A DNA stretch of 64,000 bases from Anaerolineaceae bacterium (lineage in GTDB: Bacteria > Chloroflexota > Anaerolineae > Promineifilales > Promineifilaceae), in NCBI GenBank assembly GCA_002699125.1, contig PABI01000122.1, forward strand, positions 1-64,000. The letters run 5' to 3'. The notes under the pieces were generated by a model that did not search any database, was not told the DNA's origin, and saw nothing but the letters and a program-made list of their open reading frames with translations. A program made the translations under genes and the position numbers. Of this stretch, positions 16,747 to 24,513 are shown in pieces. Each line of letters opens with the position of its first letter. Position 1 is the first letter of the stretch.

Positions 16747-19011
16747 ATGCTCAAGTCACAATCCACTTACCGCGTAGACGCTCCCGGCAAAGTGACCGGG
16801 GAAACAATGTATGCTGGCGACATCACGCCAGACCAACTGCTGCACGGCAAGGTGCTGTTCAGTAACCAACCCCACGCCCGCATGATTTCCATGGATACGG
16901 CCGCTGCCGAAGCAGTTCCCGGCGTGGTGGCCATCCTCACCGCCAAAGATGTGCCGGTGAACGAGTATGGCCTCATTCTGCCGGACCAACCGGTGCTGGT
17001 CGGGCTGGGCAGCAGCAATCCCCATGCCCACATCAGCCGCTGGGAAGGCGACCAGGTGGCCGTGATCATTGCCGAAAGTGAAACGGCCGCAGCCAAAGCC
17101 CGCAGCCTCATCCAAATTGAATGGGAGCCGCTGCCCATCGTCGGCAGCATGGCAGAGGCGCTCAAGGATGAGGTGATCATCCAGCCGTGGCACGGCAGCA
17201 ACGTCCTGAAAAAGTACCAGATTCGCAAGGGCGACATGGGCAAAGGCTGGGCCGAAGCGGATCTCATCCTCGAAGGCACCTACCATTTACCCTATCAGGA
17301 ACACGCCTTTTTGCAGCCCGAAGCAGGCGTCGGCTATATCGACGACAAGGGGCGCGTGACGGTAGAGATTGGTGGGCAGTGGGTTCACGAAGACCGGGAA
17401 CAGGTCGCCCATTCGCTGGGTCTGCCGGAGGAAGAAGTGCGCATCATCTATCCGGCCATCGGCGGCGCGTTTGGCGGCAAGGAAGATATGTCCTTGCAAA
17501 TAGTGCTGGGCTTGGCGGCCAAACGGCTGCACGAACGGGGTATCAACCGTCCGGTGCGTATCATCTGGACGCGCGAAGAGAGCATTTTTGGCCACCATAA
17601 GCGGCACCAGGCCACGGTGTACACCAAGTGGGGGGCGACAAAAGAGGGGAAGATTACGGCCGTTTCCGCCACAGTACACATGGACAGCGGTGCTTACGCC
17701 TACACCAGCACCAAAGTGTTGGGCAACTTCCACCTCATGGTCACCGGCCCTTATGAAATCCCTAACGCCCACATCGACAGCTACGCTATCACCACTAACA
17801 ACGTACCCGGCGGTGCCTTCCGTGGCTTTGGCGGGCCACAAGGAGCCTTCGCCGCCGAGACGCAGATGAACAAACTGGCCGAGGCGCTGGGTATAAGCCC
17901 GGTGGAGATTCGCCTGAAAAACGTGCTGCGCGAAGGCAGCCTGCTCACCGTGCAGACGCCGCCCCCGCCAGGCATCAGCATGGCCGAGGTGGTGGAGCGG
18001 TGTGCCCAGGAAGCCGGATGGTCGGTAAACGGTGGTCAGTATTCAGCAAACGGTAATCAGTTATCAGTAAGCGGTGAACAGTATCTGTTTAACAGCATCC
18101 AATCGCTGCCGGCCAACCCAAACGCGCTGCGTAAAGGGCGGGGCATTGCCTGCTCATTTAAGAATGTGGGTTTTTCTTTTGGCGCGCCGGAAAGCTGTGA
18201 AGCGACCATTGAGCTGCACGGCAAGGCTGACATTGAGCGCGTGGTGCTGCGCCACGCCGGGGCCGATGTGGGCCAGGGGGCGCATACCGCGTTTCGCCAG
18301 ATGGTGGCAGCGGCCGTTGGCGTGGATGAAAGTCTGGTGGAACTGGACATGTCAGACACGGCCAGCAGCGGCAACTCCGGCTCGGCTTCCGCTTCGCGCA
18401 TGACGTGGATGGCGGGCAATTCCATTCGCGGTGCGGCCGAAGCAGCGCTCACTGCCTGGACCAACGAAGACCGCCCGGCAGTTGGGCACCATCGCTTTGT
18501 GCCGCCCGGCACAGAGCCATACGACGCGGAAACCGGCGTCTGTATGCCCAACTTCAGTTATGGCTACGTGGCTGAAGTCGTGGAACTCACGGTCGATGTC
18601 GAAACGGGGCACATTCACATCAACAAGGTGGTGTGTGCCAACGATGTGGGTAAGGCGATAAACCCCACGCTTATTGAGGGACAAATTGAGGGGGCGGTGG
18701 TGCAGGCACACGGCTATGCGTTGATGGAAAATTTGCAGGTGAAAGACGGCCGTATCCAAAACCCCCTGCTCAGCCAATACCTCATCCCCGGCATTAAAGA
18801 CGTGCCGGAAATTGTGCAGTCGGTCATCATGGAAGTGCCTGATCCCATCGGACCCTGGGGCGCGCGCGGCATGGCCGAGATGCCCTTCTTACCGTTAGCA
18901 CCGGCAATTGTTGCCGCCGTTCACGACGCCACCGGCATTTGGTTCGACGAAATCCCCCTCACCCCGGCCAAAGTTGTAGCTAAATTGCAGGAAGTTAGCA
19001 TTCACAGTTAA
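16747..19011 (+). CDS. Molybdenum hydroxylase large subunit (xanthine dehydrogenase family)
   Basis: A 754-residue Mo-pterin-binding subunit. The N-terminal Ald_Xan_dh_C domain starts with YRVDAPGKVTGETMYAGD. The Mo-binding domains follow, with GGAFGGKED and PGGAFRGFGGPQ, which bind the cofactor. The C-terminal ARGMAEMPF carries the Glu expected to be the catalytic base. The CO-dehydrogenase-specific AYRCSFR loop is absent, so a xanthine, aldehyde or N-heterocycle dehydrogenase is likelier than CO dehydrogenase; the substrate is unknown. Residues about 427-447 are an in-frame insertion derived from a spacer-type repeat, between AGW and KGRGIA. It should assemble with the fused FAD/FeS subunit and depend on XdhC and YqeB/YqeC/MocA. 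Confidence 0.92.
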   Translation: MLKSQSTYRVDAPGKVTGETMYAGDITPDQLLHGKVLFSNQPHARMISMDTAAAEAVPGVVAILTAKDVPVNEYGLILPDQPVLVGLGSSNPHAHISRWEGDQVAVIIAESETAAAKARSLIQIEWEPLPIVGSMAEALKDEVIIQPWHGSNVLKKYQIRKGDMGKGWAEADLILEGTYHLPYQEHAFLQPEAGVGYIDDKGRVTVEIGGQWVHEDREQVAHSLGLPEEEVRIIYPAIGGAFGGKEDMSLQIVLGLAAKRLHERGINRPVRIIWTREESIFGHHKRHQATVYTKWGATKEGKITAVSATVHMDSGAYAYTSTKVLGNFHLMVTGPYEIPNAHIDSYAITTNNVPGGAFRGFGGPQGAFAAETQMNKLAEALGISPVEIRLKNVLREGSLLTVQTPPPPGISMAEVVERCAQEAGWSVNGGQYSANGNQLSVSGEQYLFNSIQSLPANPNALRKGRGIACSFKNVGFSFGAPESCEATIELHGKADIERVVLRHAGADVGQGAHTAFRQMVAAAVGVDESLVELDMSDTASSGNSGSASASRMTWMAGNSIRGAAEAALTAWTNEDRPAVGHHRFVPPGTEPYDAETGVCMPNFSYGYVAEVVELTVDVETGHIHINKVVCANDVGKAINPTLIEGQIEGAVVQAHGYALMENLQVKDGRIQNPLLSQYLIPGIKDVPEIVQSVIMEVPDPIGPWGARGMAEMPFLPLAPAIVAAVHDATGIWFDEIPLTPAKVVAKLQEVSIHS
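18025..18084 (+). repeat. In-frame spacer-type repeat inside the Mo subunit gene
   Basis: About 60 bases made of degenerate GGTAATCAGT / GGTGAACAGT units interrupt the coding sequence without breaking the frame (residues about 427-447, rich in Gly, Ser, Asn and Gln). Similar units occur in spacers at 744-800 and 52990-53045. The location is a surface loop between conserved segments, so the protein probably tolerates it. Confidence 0.5.
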
Positions 19012-19076
19012 GTAAAATCTGTTATCCTGCTGCCGGTGCGATATGCTTACTGCTCAGGAAACTGTATCACACCCCT

Positions 19077-19168
19077 AAAAACACCGACAATTTGTGACAA
19101 ATCAAAATTGTTGGTGTTTTTTGCTGAAGCAAGCTTCCTATTTTGTCAGCAAGGGAGCTTGCTTCAGC
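19077..19168. repeat. Twin-hairpin element with complementary loops (element 2)
   Basis: Hairpin A has a 17-bp stem (19077-19093 with 19105-19121, one G-U pair) and an 11-base loop. On the plus strand it ends in six T residues and could terminate transcription of the Mo subunit gene. Hairpin B has a 16-bp stem (19123-19138 with 19153-19168) and a 14-base loop. Loop A contains TGACAAAT and loop B ATTTTGTCA, giving at least seven complementary bases in a row. Confidence 0.62.
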
Positions 19169-19258
19169 TTAACTGTTTCGCTTTGGCACCATTTCCCAAC
19201 ATCGTCGGCTCGGCGAAACAGTGTCTCTACCAATCCCACAGAAGGAGTAAAACTGAAC

Positions 19259-21277
19259 ATGCAAAAGCAACGATTGGCAATTCTGATGGCCTTGCTGGTT
19301 GCCCTGTTCCTCGTTACAGGCGGACTGGCGACTCCCTCGGCGGCCGATGAACCGGAAGCGGTCTTTAGCAAACAGGTAGCCGGTCCGGGAAGTGAGGTGC
19401 TGGACGGCCGTTCCCAACTCCCGAATCCCGCCGAAATGGGCGTACGCTCCCGCACCGCCATGATTCCCGTCACCTTCAGCCAGGCCGCCGACGGCAGCTG
19501 GCAATGGCAGGATTCGCTGGCAGTAGACAGCCGCAGCGAAATGTCGGTGATGGTGCTCAGTCCGGATGCGGCCAATTGGCAATTGGCATTGGAATCCCCG
19601 ACTGGCCAGACGATGCGGTTAAGCCAGGGCAGGGAACAGGCCGGCGTGGTACAGCGCACCGGGCAAATTGGGTTGGAGCAGCAATCATTCTCGGGCGACA
19701 TTTACACGGTTGCCCGGCCAGAGCAGGGAGCGTGGCAGATGACGGTGCGTACGGCCGTTGCTCCCAGCACCAGCAACGCCCCCAGCGGCTACCTGTTACT
19801 CTCCAATGAAAGCCCCTATCAGATTTATGCCCATCTGAGCAGCTACAATTTGTGGACAAACAACCAGATTGGGCTCGTTGCTTATGCCTACGACGCGGCG
19901 CAGGACAGCGGGGCCAGCGCGCCAACAGCAGCGACCAACATCATTCGCCATGCTCAAATGCGGATCATTGCCCCAGACGGCCGTACAACGCGCTTGATCA
20001 TGTTTGATGACGGCCGTCACGGCGATGGCGCCGCCGACGATGGTGTTTTTGGCGCATTGATGACGCCGCGCACAGCAGGCCAATACACAGCCCAGGTCAC
20101 CATGCGCGGCCAAACACCGGACGGCGCGCCACTGCTGCGCACCACGGAGCATATTTTCCCAGTCGTAGAACAAACGATTACCCTCAATGAAGAAAGCACA
20201 GTCACCGCCTCACCCGATGGCCTCAATCGCTTAGACATCAATCTTGCGGCGACCACCACTGGCGACGCTGCCCCGGTGCAGCTTTACGCCGAACTGTGGG
20301 GCACGGATGCCGCGGGGCAGATGATGCCCGTCACCTGGGTGGGCGGTCTGGTAACACCGACGGCCGATGGGGTGCCGGTGAGCATAGACGGCCGTTGGCT
20401 GTCTCTGGCCAACGCCTCAGCGCCGTTTGAACTGCGCAACGTGCGTTTGCAAGACGTAGAAACGCACATTCCGCTAACGCAGTTAGACAGCGTGCCGGTC
20501 AATATTCCTGAAACGGTAAGCAGAGGGGTGGCAGAAACGGCCGTTACCGAAATCAGTGAAGAAATGTTGATGGGTGAGCGGCCAACGGCCGTCACCGCCA
20601 ATCAACCAGCCCCCAACGCACCCGGCGGCGTGCTCATGCTGGTGCATGGCTACTGCTCCGAGGGCACCTGGCCCACCGGCGACTTCACCGGGGATGTCAC
20701 TTTTCAGGATTACAACCAGAACCGCACTCATGATCAATTTGCCAATTTGATTCGCACCTTTGGCAACCAGTTCCCCTCGTTTGGCATCGTAGCCCACAGC
20801 CAGGGCGGCGCTGCCTCGCTGCATCTGTACACTTACTACTGGAGCGGCCTGGATTACTCCTCCGGCAGCCGCCTGATCCAGTCAGTCGGCACGCCCTACC
20901 AGGGCACGGCCCTGGCGGGCAACCTGGCACTGCTGGGTGACATCTTTGGCGTGGGCTGTGGCACCAACTGGGACCTCACCTATGATGGGGCGGCGCTGTG
21001 GCTGTCTGGCATTCCCAGCTGGGCGCGCAGCCGCGTTTATTACCACACGACTTCCTTCAAAGACGTCTGGTGGCGCTACGATTACTGCAACTTCGCCACG
21101 GATCTTTTCCTGAGCGACCCGGACGATGGCGTGGTGGAGAGATGGTCTGGCCAGCTTAGCGGGGGCAACAACCTGGGGCACAAAACGGGCTGGTGCCACA
21201 CCAGCGGCATGAGAGATCCAGCACAGACGCAGGATCACGGCCGTAATGCCAACATGAACACCTACGCGAACCGGTAG
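19259..21277 (+). CDS. Secreted alpha/beta-hydrolase (lipase/esterase-like) with N-terminal beta domains
   Basis: A 672-residue exported protein. The ATG at 19259 follows GAAGGAG; the longer frame from 19094 reads through element 2 and is not credible. The signal peptide ends near ATPSAADE. Residues about 30-440 are beta-rich, including a region like the choice-of-anchor X proteins. Residues about 455-660 are an alpha/beta hydrolase: LMLVHGYCSEG for the oxyanion hole, nucleophile Ser in AHSQGGAA, and a likely Asp (SDPDDGV) and His (LGHKTGWCH) further on. A role as extracellular lipase or esterase is inferred. Element 2 precedes it, and a GAAA-loop terminator at 21300 follows. Confidence 0.8.
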   Translation: MQKQRLAILMALLVALFLVTGGLATPSAADEPEAVFSKQVAGPGSEVLDGRSQLPNPAEMGVRSRTAMIPVTFSQAADGSWQWQDSLAVDSRSEMSVMVLSPDAANWQLALESPTGQTMRLSQGREQAGVVQRTGQIGLEQQSFSGDIYTVARPEQGAWQMTVRTAVAPSTSNAPSGYLLLSNESPYQIYAHLSSYNLWTNNQIGLVAYAYDAAQDSGASAPTAATNIIRHAQMRIIAPDGRTTRLIMFDDGRHGDGAADDGVFGALMTPRTAGQYTAQVTMRGQTPDGAPLLRTTEHIFPVVEQTITLNEESTVTASPDGLNRLDINLAATTTGDAAPVQLYAELWGTDAAGQMMPVTWVGGLVTPTADGVPVSIDGRWLSLANASAPFELRNVRLQDVETHIPLTQLDSVPVNIPETVSRGVAETAVTEISEEMLMGERPTAVTANQPAPNAPGGVLMLVHGYCSEGTWPTGDFTGDVTFQDYNQNRTHDQFANLIRTFGNQFPSFGIVAHSQGGAASLHLYTYYWSGLDYSSGSRLIQSVGTPYQGTALAGNLALLGDIFGVGCGTNWDLTYDGAALWLSGIPSWARSRVYYHTTSFKDVWWRYDYCNFATDLFLSDPDDGVVERWSGQLSGGNNLGHKTGWCHTSGMRDPAQTQDHGRNANMNTYANR

Positions 21278-21299
21278 TAATTTGGCAAGATAAATTCAG

Positions 21300-21323
21300 A
21301 AGGGGGTGCGAAAGCACCTCCTT
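21300..21323. terminator. Bidirectional intrinsic terminator with GAAA tetraloop
   Basis: AAGGGGGTGC pairs with GCACCTCCTT (one G-U) across a GAAA loop. It lies between the convergent lipase-like gene (stop 21277) and the Kelch gene (stop 21327). The plus strand continues TCTCT; the minus strand gives a short T-rich run, so it can serve both. Confidence 0.8.
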
Positions 21324-21326
21324 TCT

Positions 21327-23360
21327 CTATTTGGTCACAAGGGGGAGATAAATTTGGAAAGGGGCATTGATTGCCGTAGCCATCTTGCACCAATGCTGCT
21401 CCAAACCAAAGCAAAGAAAAGCTTCATTCACGACATAAACCGGCTCTGTAGGCGTCGGAACTACAGTCGGTGTGCCGACTGTTGGTGTGGGTGTGGACGT
21501 TGGTGTATCTGTAGAAGTTGGTGTCGGCGTACCTGTAAGGGTTGCAGTCAATGTTATTACTGGCGTCGGTGTACAGGTTGTTTTGGGGCGAGGGGTGCCG
21601 CTGGAGATCACATCGTCACCGGTGCCGCATCCTTTTACTTGTGTAGGCCGAATGTTTGAATCCACAGACTGTATTGCGATTGCAGGGGTGGATGTTATTT
21701 GCGGATTCGGTTCATGTGTGGTGATGGGGAAACGGCTGTTTGACGTTACCGTTTCCACAGGTAAATCAGGTAAAACCTCAGCCTTAAATGCAAACTGAGC
21801 CATGTGGTTGATGGGCAGGTCAAAGTTTTCTGAGGTTAAAATTGGCGCGTCGTATGTAAAACGAGGAGCAGAGACAAGCTGCAAATTCGCGGGCAACATA
21901 TCGATGATCTCAAGGTCGTACAGATCGCGGACGTTATTGCTTGCTGCTGTAAGGTTGTAAATAATTCGGTCTCCAGAATAAACGGCACCGTTTGGATTGC
22001 TATATTTAGACAAAAAAGCCAGGGGCGTCCAATAAATCGTATCGCTTACCTCAGGTATATCTTTACCCTCTTCAACCTGCGCACCACCAATTACGTAGAT
22101 ACGGCCGTACCTGGAAACGGTAGCCGCATGACCATAAAGCGTTAATTCACACCCTTCGCTGTTTAACTGATCCCAGGAACCAATTTCGCCATTATCCAAT
22201 AGCTTCGTTCGATAGATACAACCTGTCGTTGTATTGTCATTTGGATCTCTATACTTTGTTCCACCCAAAACATAAATATAATCGCCCGTTCGAACGGCCG
22301 TCATAAGCTGAAGACCGTCACCCGTATCAAAATCACCAACATGTTCCCACGGGCCTACCGATTTTCCAGAATCACCCTCTAAATCGATTTCAGCACGGTA
22401 CACGGCCGCACTTAGCCGCTTTATGATCGCCCGGATTTGGCACTCATCTTCGTCAGCACAGGGCGCCCACACCTCGCCCCCCATCACATAAATGTAGCTT
22501 TTGGCTAGCCCAGATTGCTCTGTTTGGCCAAGTTCTATACCAACGGCCGTATGATTCATCAGCTGGGGCAGAACATCATCTTCGATTTGCTCTACTTCCC
22601 AATCAAACTCCTGGCATTCGCTTCCTGCATCCAGTTTGGCCGAAAGCACAAACCGGGTGGGATGCCAGGACTCGTTGAAAGCAGATTTCTGGCGTATCCC
22701 CCCAATCAGGTAAATGCGGTCATGAACGACCACAGTGGAATGAAATGCAACACCTGGATGCCACTCAGAGAACTTATCCCAGCTGCTTGATTTAGGTTCC
22801 CATATAAGGTCGTCCTCTGAGTTCGCCTTGGCACAATAAATTGTGTTATTAAACTCAGGATACAGCTCTCGGGATGAATGATATAAACCGCCCAAAACAT
22901 AGATCTTTCCATTAACGGCCGTTGCCGACGCACCATATAATTCTCTCGGTAAATTCTGAGCCGCTTGCCACTCCCCTAACGTGCCATCTTCATGCAACGA
23001 AGCGAAACTGACTCTCACTGATTGCTCAATTAGCGGATCTTCATCCGGATCTGTTGGCAGCTTCACATCTCCGCCACCAATCAGGTACATATAGTCGTTA
23101 TAACCAACCGTAACCGTAACAACCTGAGCATAGGCCAACGGATAGGGCGCGTTTTCTTGCTCCCAGTGAATATCACCGGTATAGCCTGATTGCAGCAGCG
23201 GTTTAGAAATGATCGGTAAAAACAATGTTTCACCGACACTTCTGGCTATATTTCGTGCATCGCGGGGGAAAAAGACAACGCCAATCGTGACGCTGACGAC
23301 CAGAACCAACAGGGATGTATAAATCCCTTTCGCCCAATCATATTTCTTGGAGCGCAACAC
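21327..23360 (-). CDS. Membrane-anchored Kelch-repeat surface protein
   Basis: A 677-residue protein with a GTG start at 23360 and GGAGGG 10 bases upstream. Residues about 14-32 are a membrane anchor or uncleaved signal. At least six Kelch blades follow (about 65-420), with repeated YVLGG, YLIGG, YVMGG and YVIGG cores, enough for one beta-propeller. A DUF11-like domain (about 440-545) is followed by a Thr/Pro linker of TPTPTST type. The C-terminus is FQIYLPLVTK; YLPLV-type ends recur on exported Chloroflexota proteins and may be a sorting signal, which is inference. Probable extracellular binding scaffold. It is more AT-rich than the flanking genes. Element 3 lies just upstream. Confidence 0.82.
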   Translation of the reverse strand: MLRSKKYDWAKGIYTSLLVLVVSVTIGVVFFPRDARNIARSVGETLFLPIISKPLLQSGYTGDIHWEQENAPYPLAYAQVVTVTVGYNDYMYLIGGGDVKLPTDPDEDPLIEQSVRVSFASLHEDGTLGEWQAAQNLPRELYGASATAVNGKIYVLGGLYHSSRELYPEFNNTIYCAKANSEDDLIWEPKSSSWDKFSEWHPGVAFHSTVVVHDRIYLIGGIRQKSAFNESWHPTRFVLSAKLDAGSECQEFDWEVEQIEDDVLPQLMNHTAVGIELGQTEQSGLAKSYIYVMGGEVWAPCADEDECQIRAIIKRLSAAVYRAEIDLEGDSGKSVGPWEHVGDFDTGDGLQLMTAVRTGDYIYVLGGTKYRDPNDNTTTGCIYRTKLLDNGEIGSWDQLNSEGCELTLYGHAATVSRYGRIYVIGGAQVEEGKDIPEVSDTIYWTPLAFLSKYSNPNGAVYSGDRIIYNLTAASNNVRDLYDLEIIDMLPANLQLVSAPRFTYDAPILTSENFDLPINHMAQFAFKAEVLPDLPVETVTSNSRFPITTHEPNPQITSTPAIAIQSVDSNIRPTQVKGCGTGDDVISSGTPRPKTTCTPTPVITLTATLTGTPTPTSTDTPTSTPTPTVGTPTVVPTPTEPVYVVNEAFLCFGLEQHWCKMATAINAPFQIYLPLVTK

Positions 23361-23438
23361 GAAAATCGAGCCCTCCTCGTTCTAAACTGATCCATCGACT
23401 ATGATTATGCGCAATCTAAATCGGACACCAAGCTTAGT

Positions 23439-23530
23439 GCCCATTCGCAAATAAGTTAGCGGAATTGGCGAATGGGCTTAAAGTAGCCGTTCGGTTCCGA
23501 AATCGCTATGTTAATTCCGAACGGCTACTT
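23439..23530. repeat. Twin-hairpin element with complementary loops (element 3)
   Basis: Hairpin A pairs GCCCATTCGC (23439-23448) with 23468-23477; hairpin B pairs AAGTAGCCGTTCGG (23481-23494) with 23517-23530. Both stems are perfect. Loop A (19 bases) reads TAAGTTAGCGGAA; the complement of loop B reads TAACATAGCGATTTCGGAA, so the loops match apart from a gap. It lies 12 bases after the stop of the lipoprotein gene on the minus strand. Confidence 0.6.
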
Positions 23531-23542
23531 AGCTATCCAGGC

Positions 23543-24487
23543 TTAGGGTTCTGTACAAACCGGCGGGCATGGCGGCGGGGCAGGTGGTTCAATATTGGGT
23601 AAGTTGATTCTATGATTTTCTGTTTGCACGACGGTTACATGATGGTCAAAGCTGGGACCGTCCACAACGGCAACATTTAAAACGTACTCGCCAGCCGGAA
23701 ACTCCGCATTATTAATTTTTAGCTGATATGCTGTTTCTTTAAGCCAGGTCAAGCTGTTATGGGCAGTGGGGTCGGGATTGTCTACCCGCCAAAGACGCAC
23801 GGCGAAATGTTGATCAGCCTCAAGCGTTCCATTCCATGCCCACTCTATGACAAGCGTGTCGGTAGAAATTATCTCCAATCGTGTAATCACCGGTGCCATG
23901 ATGGGAGTGCTGGTAGGTAGCGGCGGGGATGTTGGTTGGGGTGTATTGGTAGCGGTGGCGGTTGGTTCCGTTGTGGGGGAAGGTGCCACAGTTGGTGTGT
24001 TTGTGGGTTCCGGTGAGGCCGTCGGTGTCGCGGTAAGTGTTGGTGAAGGTGTATGGGTTGCTGCGGATTCTACGGCCGTATCTTCATTTACCAATTCCGT
24101 GTTTGCCGCCGGAGCCAACTCAATTTCAAAATCGTCCCGCTCTGTACAAACTCCACGGATCTCGGCTTGCAGATTGATTTTTAACAGGCCATCAAACTCA
24201 GGCACGATAAACGATATTTTATTGACCTGCTTCTCAGAGAAATTCTCAGTAAACTGTGTTGGGACAGTTGACCAGATATATTCCAAATCAGCGCTGATTT
24301 TATTGGCTCTTAATTTGAGCACGTCACCCGGGCGCAAGTTAGCATGATCCGAAGCTACAATAGCCAGATCCAATCCACAGCTTTGGGCTGCATCCACAGA
24401 GGTCAGTTGATCAGCAGAAGCACAAGCACAAACAATAAATAAAAAGCAGGCTGTCGCCCAGATCAGTTTCTTTGAGTTTTTTATCAT
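23543..24487 (-). CDS. Lipoprotein with Thr/Pro linker, partner of the dual kinase gene
   Basis: A 314-residue exported protein. The signal peptide has the candidate lipobox VCAC (Cys near residue 20). Residues about 35-130 form an Ig-like beta domain, 140-195 a Thr/Pro linker, and 195-300 a second beta-rich domain. The tail is PAPPPCPPVCTEP, with two Cys. No enzyme motif is present and the family is unknown. Its start is 26 bases after the stop of the kinase gene on the same strand, so the two form an operon; this lipoprotein may act with the kinase's extracellular C-terminal domain. Confidence 0.7.
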   Translation of the reverse strand: MIKNSKKLIWATACFLFIVCACASADQLTSVDAAQSCGLDLAIVASDHANLRPGDVLKLRANKISADLEYIWSTVPTQFTENFSEKQVNKISFIVPEFDGLLKINLQAEIRGVCTERDDFEIELAPAANTELVNEDTAVESAATHTPSPTLTATPTASPEPTNTPTVAPSPTTEPTATATNTPQPTSPPLPTSTPIMAPVITRLEIISTDTLVIEWAWNGTLEADQHFAVRLWRVDNPDPTAHNSLTWLKETAYQLKINNAEFPAGEYVLNVAVVDGPSFDHHVTVVQTENHRINLPNIEPPAPPPCPPVCTEP

Positions 24488-24513
24488 GATTTTCCCCAGA
24501 TTGGCTTACTCTG

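Noticed and set aside
21470..21560. Short tandem repeats (GGTGT-type) that could suggest a CRISPR or satellite
   Set aside because: They are the codons of the Thr/Pro linker at the end of the Kelch protein; no spacers or conserved repeats are present.
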